A DNA stretch of 64,000 bases from positions 1,178,001 through 1,242,000 of the forward strand of contig CBDDKB010000002.1 in NCBI GenBank assembly GCA_965229935.1, in the 5' to 3' direction. The DNA is from SPJN01 sp965229935. GTDB taxonomy: Bacteria; Pseudomonadota; Alphaproteobacteria; SPJN01. The notes below the pieces were generated by a model. It was given only the letters and a program-made list of their open reading frames with translations. It was not told where the DNA came from and did no database searches. Numbering within the stretch: the first letter of the stretch is position 1; the number at the start of each line of letters is the position of its first letter. Position numbers and translations under genes: made by a program. This document shows, in pieces, positions 44,466-52,056 of the stretch.

Positions 44466-45854
44466 ATGCGCAGCTTGACAAACCCGGCAGGAGCCGCCCC
44501 CAATAGTAAGAAAAAAATCGCGGTGATCGGCGGCGGAATTAGCGGCCTTTCAACAGCCTATGGGCTAACAAAAGGTGGTGCTGCCGTCACATTGTTTGAA
44601 AGCGATACACGGTTGGGCGGGCACGCCAACACGGTTGATGCGCAATTAAACAACGGCCAGACTATTAGCGTCGATACAGGCTTTATTGTCTATAACGAGT
44701 TGAACTATCCCAACCTTGTCGGCCTGTTTCAGGAAATTGGTGTGGAAACGGCACCATCCGACATGTCCTTTGCCGCGTCATTTAATGGCGGTCAGTTTGA
44801 ATATTCAGGCAGCGGGGCAAAGGGACTGCTCGCCCGGCGGCGGAACGTCACATCCCCCCTCTTCTGGTCGATGATGACAGATCTGATCCGCTTTTACCGC
44901 ACAGCACCGCAACTTTTTGAAGATGCTGCTGCCAAGGACATGACCTTGGGCGCGTTTATGCAACAGCACAAATTCGGGCCGGTGTTTGCGCAATATCATC
45001 TATTGCCCATGGCTGCCGCGATTTGGTCCTCCCCCATGATGGCGATGGAAGATTATCCGGTTGAAACCTTTTTACGGTTTTTCTGTAATCACGGTCTATT
45101 ATCATTGGGCGAACGGCCCCCATGGCGCACCATCAAGAATGGTTCGCGTAACTATGTTGAAAAGATCGCAAGCCAGATTGGCGATGATGTGCGTCTGGGA
45201 AGCCGTATCAGCAATGTGCGACGCACTGCTAGCAAGGTCATTATCACTCACGCCGATGGAACTGAGGAACAGTTTGACGAGTGCGTTTTTGCCACCCACG
45301 CCCCCCAAGCCCTGCAACTGATCGACCAACCGACTGAGGCTGAACAGGCTGTGCTTGGCGCTTTTTCAACGCATGCCAATGAGGTTGTCCTCCATCAGGA
45401 CAGAAACTTTATGCCGCGCCGCAAACGGGCATGGGCAAGTTGGAATTACATCGCCCGCAACGGCGCCGCGGTTGCGCAAAAGGCTGGTGCCCTGCCCTGC
45501 CTGACATATTGGATGAATAACCTGCAACCCCTGCCCACAAGTGAAGATGTGTTCGTCACCCTAAACCCCGATCAACCAATTGATGAAGACAAAATTTTGG
45601 GTCGCTTCTCATACAATCACCCCGCCTTTGACCGGGCAGCCATTACCGCACAAACCCATATGCCCGCTATTCAAGGCACATCGCGACTTTGGTTTGCAGG
45701 TGCCTGGATGGGCTATGGCTTTCATGAAGATGGCGCGGAGTCTGGCTTTGCCGTAGCAGAGGCGCTGACAGACTGGAGACGCCCTTGGGCCTTTGACAGC
45801 ACAAAGGCCCGCATCCCAGGTTCAACCCCCGCTCAATTAGCGGATGCAGCATGA
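44466..45854 (+). CDS. FAD-dependent amine-oxidase-like oxidoreductase
   Basis: A 462-aa flavoprotein beginning KKIAVIGGGISGLSTAYGLT, followed by LFESDTRLGGHANTVD, the dinucleotide fold of the amine oxidase/desaturase group, and ending near LWFAGAWMGYGFHEDGAESG, its second FAD-binding segment. Homologues often stand beside DUF1365 and Cfa-like genes. In Rhodobacter an equivalent protein is linked to furan fatty acid formation, probably as a desaturase; that transfer of function is inference. GGAGGA stands 5 bases ahead of the ATG. It overlaps the DUF1365 gene by 4 bases. Confidence 0.88.
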   Translation: MRSLTNPAGAAPNSKKKIAVIGGGISGLSTAYGLTKGGAAVTLFESDTRLGGHANTVDAQLNNGQTISVDTGFIVYNELNYPNLVGLFQEIGVETAPSDMSFAASFNGGQFEYSGSGAKGLLARRRNVTSPLFWSMMTDLIRFYRTAPQLFEDAAAKDMTLGAFMQQHKFGPVFAQYHLLPMAAAIWSSPMMAMEDYPVETFLRFFCNHGLLSLGERPPWRTIKNGSRNYVEKIASQIGDDVRLGSRISNVRRTASKVIITHADGTEEQFDECVFATHAPQALQLIDQPTEAEQAVLGAFSTHANEVVLHQDRNFMPRRKRAWASWNYIARNGAAVAQKAGALPCLTYWMNNLQPLPTSEDVFVTLNPDQPIDEDKILGRFSYNHPAFDRAAITAQTHMPAIQGTSRLWFAGAWMGYGFHEDGAESGFAVAEALTDWRRPWAFDSTKARIPGSTPAQLADAA

Positions 45855-46600
45855 GCAGCCTATTGAAGCTTTACAACACGCAAGTGCACCACAGGCGCTT
45901 AGTAAGGCCCCTGCATAGGTTGCAGTATCGCGTTACCTACTTCGCCTTTAGCCTGTCAGACGGCGATCAGATGAAAGCCGCTATGCGTTTCACGCCATAC
46001 AGTCTGTCACCCACCGATTACGGATTTGCGACTTGGGGTGAGGTTGAAAGCACAGTCAAACAAAAGGCAGCCAACCTTGCGCCCGACATAACGGGCAAGG
46101 TCACATTGATGACATTGCCGCGCTTCTTTGGGCGAAGCTTTAATCCAATCAGCCTGTTTGTCCTTCACGATAGCGCGGACAAACCTGCTGCGATTGTCTA
46201 CGATGTCCGCAACACATTCGGTGATCGACATTATTATGCCGCGGATCTAACAGCAAACAGGCATCAAGCAGACAAGAAGATGCATGTCTCCCCCTTTTTG
46301 GACAATGAAGGCCATTACAGATTCAATTTTCAGCTTGATGAACAGCAATTACATCTCGGCATCACCAAAATAGGCAGTGATGGCCCCGAACTTTATGCAC
46401 GAATGAATGGTCAGGAAAAAACAGTTAGTCCGCTCACTCTATGGAAAACCGCCCTGTCCGTACCAGCACAGGGGATCGGTATACTCGCGGCCATTCATTG
46501 GGAGGCCTTGAAACTTTGGTTCAAGGGCGCACAGTATCACCCCTACGACACTCAACCAGCGGAAAACGCGCAACCACAGCCAATAAAGACAACATCATGA
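45851..46600 (+). CDS. DUF1365 domain protein
   Basis: A 249-aa protein of a family regularly encoded beside the flavin oxidoreductase and Cfa-like enzymes. Family marks are the early LYNTQVHHRRLVRPLHRLQY and VTYFAFSLSD, LMTLPRFFGRSFNPISLFVL, VRNTFGDRHYY and KKMHVSPFLDNEGHYRFNF. No signal is seen. Its role is not established; it may assist lipid modification. The start overlaps the upstream stop as ATGA, and its own stop overlaps the next gene in the same way, so the three genes are tightly coupled. Confidence 0.9.
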   Translation: MSSLLKLYNTQVHHRRLVRPLHRLQYRVTYFAFSLSDGDQMKAAMRFTPYSLSPTDYGFATWGEVESTVKQKAANLAPDITGKVTLMTLPRFFGRSFNPISLFVLHDSADKPAAIVYDVRNTFGDRHYYAADLTANRHQADKKMHVSPFLDNEGHYRFNFQLDEQQLHLGITKIGSDGPELYARMNGQEKTVSPLTLWKTALSVPAQGIGILAAIHWEALKLWFKGAQYHPYDTQPAENAQPQPIKTTS

Positions 46601-47382
46601 CGACCCAAATACTTACAAGCCTGCTTCTCGCCTTCCTGCCATTCTTTGTTTTGTGGCTGCTTTCTATTAAGCTGGAAGATGCCTCAATCATCGACATTTA
46701 CTGGGGCCCCAGCTTTGCAGTAACCGCGCTAATTGCGGTGACAGTCGCTGTGGCGTCGGGTAATTCGCTGGCACCACTAGCCTTGTTGACGGCTGGGCTG
46801 GCTGTCCTGTGGGGCGCGCGGTTGGGCGTTTATCTTTGGTTGCGAAATGCGGGACACGGTGAAGATTGGCGTTATCAAAATATGCGCGCCAACCGACCCG
46901 GAAAATTTATTGCGTGGAGCCTTTATGGCGTATTTGGTCTGCAATGGCTGGTAATGGCGGTTGTGTCATTGCCTGTCGTCGCGACCATATTCGCCGGTGG
47001 GACCGTCAACCTATTGTCGTTGATTGGTGTAGGCCTATTTGCCATTGGGTTTAGCTTTGAGGCGATTGGCGACTATCAGCTCGCCCAGTTCAAAAAGGAC
47101 CCTGCCAATAAAGGCCAAGTTATGAACAAGGGCTTGTGGGCGTGGACCCGCCACCCGAATTATTTCGGCAATGCCGCCCTGTGGTGGGGCCTTGGCCTTA
47201 TCGCAGCCAGCGCGGGTCTGTGGTGGACGTTGATCGGCCCGGCAGTGATGACCTACTTCCTTATCAATATCTCAGGCAAGGCCATGTTGGAACGCAAGCT
47301 GACCAAAACTCGCCTAGGCTATGAAGATTATCTTAAACAGACCAGCGGTTTTTTTCCGCTGCCGCCCAAAAAAATCACCTAA
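46597..47382 (+). CDS. DUF1295 (steroid 5-alpha-reductase C-terminal-like) membrane protein
   Basis: A 261-aa membrane protein with about six hydrophobic segments, starting with the signal-like SLLLAFLPFFVLWLLSIKL. The C-terminal motif GLWAWTRHPNYFGNAALWWG is the mark of the DUF1295/ICMT-like family, which includes lipid reductases and methyltransferases. The ATG at 46597 overlaps the DUF1365 stop (ATGA); the longer frame from 46441 lies inside DUF1365 and is rejected. As the third gene of the plus-strand ECF arm it is a probable lipid-modifying enzyme. It converges with the persulfide dioxygenase-like gene, overlapping by 4 bases. Confidence 0.88.
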   Translation: MTTQILTSLLLAFLPFFVLWLLSIKLEDASIIDIYWGPSFAVTALIAVTVAVASGNSLAPLALLTAGLAVLWGARLGVYLWLRNAGHGEDWRYQNMRANRPGKFIAWSLYGVFGLQWLVMAVVSLPVVATIFAGGTVNLLSLIGVGLFAIGFSFEAIGDYQLAQFKKDPANKGQVMNKGLWAWTRHPNYFGNAALWWGLGLIAASAGLWWTLIGPAVMTYFLINISGKAMLERKLTKTRLGYEDYLKQTSGFFPLPPKKIT

Positions 47383-48245
47383 AGCGCATCAATCGGCAGC
47401 TTCATATAGCGCACACCATTATCTTCTGCAGGAGGTAATTCCCCTGCACGGATATTGACCTGGATTGAGGGCAAGATCAGCGTCGGCATATCAAGAGTGG
47501 CATCGCGTGCTTCTCGCATTTTGATATAGTCCGCCTCGTCCTTACCGAACCCGACATGGATATTCGCCTCTCGCTCAGCCTTGACTGTTGTTGTGAAGGC
47601 AATCTCGCGCTTGCCGTCTGCGCCGTAATCATGACACAGGAAAATCCGGGTATCCTCAGGCAGCGCTAAAATTTTCTGCGTTGATTGATACAATGTATGC
47701 GCATCACCGCCGGGAAAGTCAGCGCGCGCTGTTCCAGCATCGGGCATGAACAATGTATCGCCAACCAAGGCGGCATCACCGACAACATAAGTCAGGCAAG
47801 CTGGCGTATGGCCCGGCGTGTGCATAACGCTTACCGTCAGGCCGCCGATCTGGAATGTATCACCATCCGCAAACAAATGATCGAATTGCGACCCATCGGG
47901 CAAAAACTCTTTTTCCAGATTAAACACATCGCGGAAAATCGTCTGCACATCCTTGATATGTTCGCCGATCCCGGTTTTCCCGCCCAAATGTTTTTTGAGA
48001 TAAGGCGCAGCTGTTAAATGATCAGCATGAGCATGGGTTTCAAGAATCCATTCAACCTCAAGCCCATTATCTTTCACATGCGCGATAATCTCATCTGCAC
48101 TATCGGTTTTCGTGCGGCCTGATTTGGGGTCAAAATCCAACACAGAATCAACAATAGCCGCCTTAGCGCTATCCGGGTCCTTAACGATATAGCTGGCCGT
48201 AAAGGTTGCCTTGTCGAAAAAACTTGTGACGATTGGCTTTTGCAT
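47379..48245 (-). CDS. Persulfide dioxygenase-like MBL-fold hydrolase (Blh/ETHE1 group)
   Basis: A 288-aa metallo-beta-lactamase-fold protein. The metal site reads LETHAHADHLTAAPYL, then VMHTPGHTPACLTYV, and DTLFMPDAGTARADFPGGDA, matching the ETHE1/Blh/SdoA persulfide dioxygenases that oxidise glutathione persulfide to sulfite. FLCHDYGADGKREIAF supplies the last histidine. The gene faces away from the BigR-like repressor across an operator that overlaps both promoters; blh and bigR are likewise linked in Xylella and Agrobacterium. The product would detoxify sulfide in the cytoplasm, and the sulfite or sulfate formed may leave through the nearby SulP transporter. Confidence 0.88.
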   Translation of the reverse strand: MQKPIVTSFFDKATFTASYIVKDPDSAKAAIVDSVLDFDPKSGRTKTDSADEIIAHVKDNGLEVEWILETHAHADHLTAAPYLKKHLGGKTGIGEHIKDVQTIFRDVFNLEKEFLPDGSQFDHLFADGDTFQIGGLTVSVMHTPGHTPACLTYVVGDAALVGDTLFMPDAGTARADFPGGDAHTLYQSTQKILALPEDTRIFLCHDYGADGKREIAFTTTVKAEREANIHVGFGKDEADYIKMREARDATLDMPTLILPSIQVNIRAGELPPAEDNGVRYMKLPIDAL

Positions 48246-48307
48246 GGCTCACTCCCATATCTTGTTCAGAGTTTCACGCCCCCAAAACAATAGCGTTAAC
48301 CTCTTGC

Positions 48308-48341
48308 TTGACAATATATACGAACTTCCGTATATATTCAA
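48308..48341. promoter_or_regulatory. Overlapping divergent promoters with a perfect 26-bp BigR/SqrR-type operator
   Basis: AATATATACG (48313-48322) and CGTATATATT (48329-48338) form a perfect inverted repeat around AACTTC. Rightward, TTGACA (48308-48313) and TATATA (48331-48336) are 17 bases apart; leftward, TTGAAT (48341-48336) and TATATT (48318-48313) are also 17 apart. One operator therefore covers both promoters. Rightward transcription would start about at the repressor ATG (48344), giving a leaderless or nearly leaderless message. Confidence 0.75.
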
Positions 48342-48343
48342 GT

Positions 48344-48643
48344 ATGAAGATGAATATTGACGAGATGAAACAGGCCGCCGACAAGGCCGCAACCTTGATG
48401 CAGGCACTAAGCAACCAAAACAGGTTGATGCTTTTGTGTGCCTTGGTAGATGGGGAACAATCAGTCGGTGCGTTGGCTGACCTGCTGGAACTGCGCCAGA
48501 CCAGCGTATCGCAACAGCTTGCCCTGCTGCGCAAAGATGGCTTTGTCAAAACCCGGCGCGAGGGTCAAACGATATTCTATAGCCTTGATGGTGATGAAGC
48601 GGCACAAATCATCGAAATTCTGAACAAACTTTACTGCCAGTAG
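48344..48643 (+). CDS. BigR/SqrR-type ArsR-family persulfide-responsive repressor
   Basis: A 99-aa winged-helix repressor of the ArsR family (LMQALSNQNRLMLLCALVDG, then LRQTSVSQQLALLRKDGFVK as the recognition helix region, and TRREGQTIFYSL as the wing). Cysteines 32 and 98 are 66 residues apart, the same spacing as C42/C108 in BigR and C41/C107 in SqrR, where they form a polysulfide bridge that releases DNA. The longer frame from 48233 runs over the promoter and is rejected. The product should repress both divergent genes. The SulP transporter gene follows 22 bases downstream and probably shares its transcript. Confidence 0.88.
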   Translation: MKMNIDEMKQAADKAATLMQALSNQNRLMLLCALVDGEQSVGALADLLELRQTSVSQQLALLRKDGFVKTRREGQTIFYSLDGDEAAQIIEILNKLYCQ

Positions 48644-48664
48644 TGGCTTGCGAACGAATGATTT

Positions 48665-50410
48665 ATGGCTGATCGGCTGCAAAAACTGCTCCCCTCCTTA
48701 GAATGGATCAGGCCATATGATCGGCCTACTGCTATTGCAGACCTGACCGCAGGCACCATCACAGCAATTCTTTTAGTCCCCCAAGCAATGGCCTATGCGC
48801 AATTGGCAGGGCTACCGCCTGAGGTTGGGCTCTACTCTTCAATCGTTCCAATTTTGCTTTATGCCCTGTTTGGGACAAGCCGCACACTAGCGGTTGGGCC
48901 CGTGGCTGTTGCCGCACTGATGGCTTCAAGCGCGCTTGAACCAGTCGCGACCCCCGGCAGTATCGACTATATCGCCGGTGCAATCTTTCTTGCCGCCGCC
49001 TCCGGCCTCATACTGTTGTTGATGGGCATCGCGCGGCTGGGTGTTGTTGCAACGCTGTTAAGTCATCCTGTTATGTCCGGCTTTACAAGTGCAGCCGCCA
49101 TCGTCATCGCAGCCAGTCAGTTCAAACATTTATTGGGGTTGCAACTGCCGTCGGGCCTGCGCATTGATGAACTGGCTTTCGCCATCATCACACACATGTC
49201 GGAAATCAACAGCGTCACCCTATTGTTTGGGATTGTCGGTATTGGTCTTCTTGTCTTTTTCCGCCAATATCTCGCAAAGCTTTTGATTGCTCAAGGCATG
49301 ACAAAAGATACAGCGAGCATCCTATCGCGCCTTGGCCCCCTATTACTTGTGATCGCCCTGACGGGATTATCCGCGGCCTTCCAAGTTGCCGACGGGCACG
49401 GCGTTGCCATTGTTGGCACCATCCCCGAAGGCCTGCCTGAGCTGACAATGCCCGACCCTGGCCTTGCTGGCGAGTTGTTGGTCCCGGCGCTATTGATTGC
49501 ATTGGTTGGCTTTGTCGAAAGCGTGGCTGTTGCCAAGGCATTGGCCGCCAAGCGCCGCGAAAAAATCAACGTCAATCAGGAACTGATCGGTCTTGGCCTT
49601 GCAAACATTGGCGCAGGTTTTTCTGCCGGGGCCCCTGTTTCCGGCGGCTTCGCACGGTCGGTAGTGAATTTTGAGGCTGGCGCGAAAACGCAAGCTGCCG
49701 CAATCATCACAGCGCTGATCATAGTGCTGACCGTGCTTGCCTTTACCCCCCTATTCTATCACCTGCCACAAGCCGTCCTGTCTGCGATTATTGTTGTGTC
49801 AGTTCTGACGTTGGTGGATTTCGGTGTACTGAAACGGTGCTGGTCCTATGACAAGGCCGACGCCGCAGCGTGGCTTGTCACCTTTGCCATGGTGCTGGCA
49901 ATGGGGGTAGAGCTAGGCATCCTATCCGGCATAGCCATGTCCATTGCCTTGTTCTTATGGCGCACTTCACGCCCGCATACAGCAATTGTCGGTCGCGTCC
50001 GTGACACCGAACATTTCAGAAATATATTGCGCCATAATGTCGAAACCGCTGCCCACTTGGTCGCAATCCGCATCGATGAAAGCCTGTATTTTGCAAATGC
50101 TGCCCACCTTGAACGCACTGTGCTTGATCAAGTCGCCGACAATCCTGAACTGACCGACGTGTTGCTGATCTGTTCAGCCATTAATGCAATTGACGGCAGT
50201 GCGCTTGAGACGCTGGAAGCATTGTATGAAGAACTACATGGCGCAGGTGTTACCCTGTCCCTGGCTGAGGTGAAGGGGCCGGTAATGGACCGGCTGGAAC
50301 GGACTGACTTTATAGACCATCTGGGGAAAGCAAACATCTATCTCAGCACCCATGATGCCTTTGCGACCATCGTCGACGCGCGGAAACAAGACCTAGATTA
50401 CTATATTTAG
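48665..50410 (+). CDS. SulP family anion transporter with STAS domain
   Basis: A 581-aa membrane protein. The SulP signature is in the first segments (LTAGTITAILLVPQAMAYAQ, then LAGLPPEVGLYSSIVPILLY), followed by about 10 helices, and the last ~130 residues form a cytoplasmic STAS domain (LLICSAINAIDGSALETLEA). The family moves sulfate, bicarbonate or other anions. Following a persulfide-sensing repressor by 22 bases, it is probably an exporter or importer of sulfur oxyanions made by the dioxygenase-like gene; the direction is not shown by sequence. Confidence 0.93.
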   Translation: MADRLQKLLPSLEWIRPYDRPTAIADLTAGTITAILLVPQAMAYAQLAGLPPEVGLYSSIVPILLYALFGTSRTLAVGPVAVAALMASSALEPVATPGSIDYIAGAIFLAAASGLILLLMGIARLGVVATLLSHPVMSGFTSAAAIVIAASQFKHLLGLQLPSGLRIDELAFAIITHMSEINSVTLLFGIVGIGLLVFFRQYLAKLLIAQGMTKDTASILSRLGPLLLVIALTGLSAAFQVADGHGVAIVGTIPEGLPELTMPDPGLAGELLVPALLIALVGFVESVAVAKALAAKRREKINVNQELIGLGLANIGAGFSAGAPVSGGFARSVVNFEAGAKTQAAAIITALIIVLTVLAFTPLFYHLPQAVLSAIIVVSVLTLVDFGVLKRCWSYDKADAAAWLVTFAMVLAMGVELGILSGIAMSIALFLWRTSRPHTAIVGRVRDTEHFRNILRHNVETAAHLVAIRIDESLYFANAAHLERTVLDQVADNPELTDVLLICSAINAIDGSALETLEALYEELHGAGVTLSLAEVKGPVMDRLERTDFIDHLGKANIYLSTHDAFATIVDARKQDLDYYI

Positions 50411-50474
50411 GTCAAGCCTGCGCGGCACAAATTTGTAGCCCGCGTTGCTGTTCAAGCTACTTTAGTGCTTCACC

Positions 50475-52031
50475 TCAATCGCCTTCTTTGCCATACCAAA
50501 TGTCCCGTAAGGCTCGATCAACATCGTGCTGCAATTCGATTTTCGTATCAAAGACCATTGTCGCGCGCGCTCCCGCATCGAAGGGCTCCCATTCTGGCAT
50601 TGCTGCCGTCGGCTTACCAGTCTTTGCAAAACTGACCCACGCATCGCTGACAATATCGGCCATATCCCGCAATGGTTCTACATCTCCGATGATATCGGCA
50701 AAGGCTTCAAGGTTTTGGGTCATAAAGGGTAGGTCAAGACCATGCATGGCGCCGATCCCCTTGATCGGCGAGACCCAATTGAACTGATAAAGATAAGTCC
50801 GGCCCGGCGCGGACGCGGCATGAAGTTCAGCAGCGCGCACTGTTCCACGCCGAAACATGGCGTCTGTGATAATCTGATTGCGAATTGCGACGGATGAGGC
50901 ACCCGGCATGACCTTCTTGTACCGACGAAACACCAGCTTTGGTTGGCGGCGCGGTAATAAAAGGTTTTGAAACCAATTCATCACAATCCGCGTCCCCAAT
51001 GATTCAGGGCCCGGAATAAAAAGCTGAAACAGACGCCCATCTTCACGGACTGTACCGATCATCAAATCAATATCGTCGGCAATTCCATCAGCCAGTGCGT
51101 CATGGATTGAAAGCGGTAAAAAATTTGTCCCGTGAACGGGGCCAAGAACACCATTGATCAATAAAGAGCCATATTTCTTATGCGCATCTTTAGCGCGCAA
51201 CAATTTTTGGCCTTGCGCATATGCCCGAACCGTATCGGCCCCGGTCAAGGCTGACAAAGCTTTGCGATCACCATGCTGAATGCCAAGCGCATCAAGCAAG
51301 TCGCGCGAATATTGTTCGTGGTCTGCTATCGGCGCGCCAAGTTGCGGCGTGCCGCTTTGCGCTATCGCACGCTTAAACAACCCCTTCGCCATAGGACTTG
51401 CTATCAACGACGCAATACTTTGCCCGCCAGCGGATTCGCCGAAAATTGTGACCGCTTCCGGGTCCCCACCAAAAGCAGCAATATTTTCCTGCACCCAGCG
51501 CAATCCAGCAAGCTGATCTTCGAACCCGCGATTGGCCCCACAGAAATCATCATCGAACATACCCGGTGCCGTAAATGACCCCATCATGCCAAGTCGGTAG
51601 TTCAGCGTGACATAGACCACGCCTTTTTTTGCAAGATTATGCCCATCATAAGCGGGTAAAGACCCGGCACCTGTCGTGAATGCACCGCCATGAATCCAAA
51701 CCATCACGGGCAGTTTGGCATTAGAATCAAGTGTGGGCGTCCAAACATTCAGGTTCAGGCAATCGTCGCCCTTTGCCCCTGCGGTTTCAATCACGCGCAT
51801 GAAGCGCCGCCCCGCGTCACGCAATATACGACGTGGCTTAGATGACATTTGCGGACAGGCAAGACCAAACTGTGTTGCGTCGCGCACGCCCGTCCAACCA
51901 GCAGGTTGCTGCGGCGGTAGCCAGCGATATTCTCCAGATATAGGCGCTGCAAACGGGATGCCCTTAAAGCTATAGACACCACCCTCGTCGCTGCCGCGCA
52001 ATTCGCCATGAGAAATTGCTACGTTAGCCAT
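50475..52031 (-). CDS. Type B carboxylesterase
   Basis: A 518-aa alpha/beta-hydrolase of the carboxylesterase/cholinesterase family. The triad region is intact: GDDCLNLNVWTP early, GESAGG with nucleophile S200, VREDGRLFQLFIPG with a possible acid, and GIGAMHGLDLPF with the histidine. No signal peptide is visible, so it should act in the cytoplasm on a small ester. It starts 25 bases after the TonB receptor gene; the pair is probably one operon controlled by the AraC regulator upstream, which suggests that the receptor imports an ester the enzyme cleaves. Confidence 0.88.
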   Translation of the reverse strand: MANVAISHGELRGSDEGGVYSFKGIPFAAPISGEYRWLPPQQPAGWTGVRDATQFGLACPQMSSKPRRILRDAGRRFMRVIETAGAKGDDCLNLNVWTPTLDSNAKLPVMVWIHGGAFTTGAGSLPAYDGHNLAKKGVVYVTLNYRLGMMGSFTAPGMFDDDFCGANRGFEDQLAGLRWVQENIAAFGGDPEAVTIFGESAGGQSIASLIASPMAKGLFKRAIAQSGTPQLGAPIADHEQYSRDLLDALGIQHGDRKALSALTGADTVRAYAQGQKLLRAKDAHKKYGSLLINGVLGPVHGTNFLPLSIHDALADGIADDIDLMIGTVREDGRLFQLFIPGPESLGTRIVMNWFQNLLLPRRQPKLVFRRYKKVMPGASSVAIRNQIITDAMFRRGTVRAAELHAASAPGRTYLYQFNWVSPIKGIGAMHGLDLPFMTQNLEAFADIIGDVEPLRDMADIVSDAWVSFAKTGKPTAAMPEWEPFDAGARATMVFDTKIELQHDVDRALRDIWYGKEGD

Positions 52032-52056
52032 GTTCTATCCCCAACTTGCAATGTTT

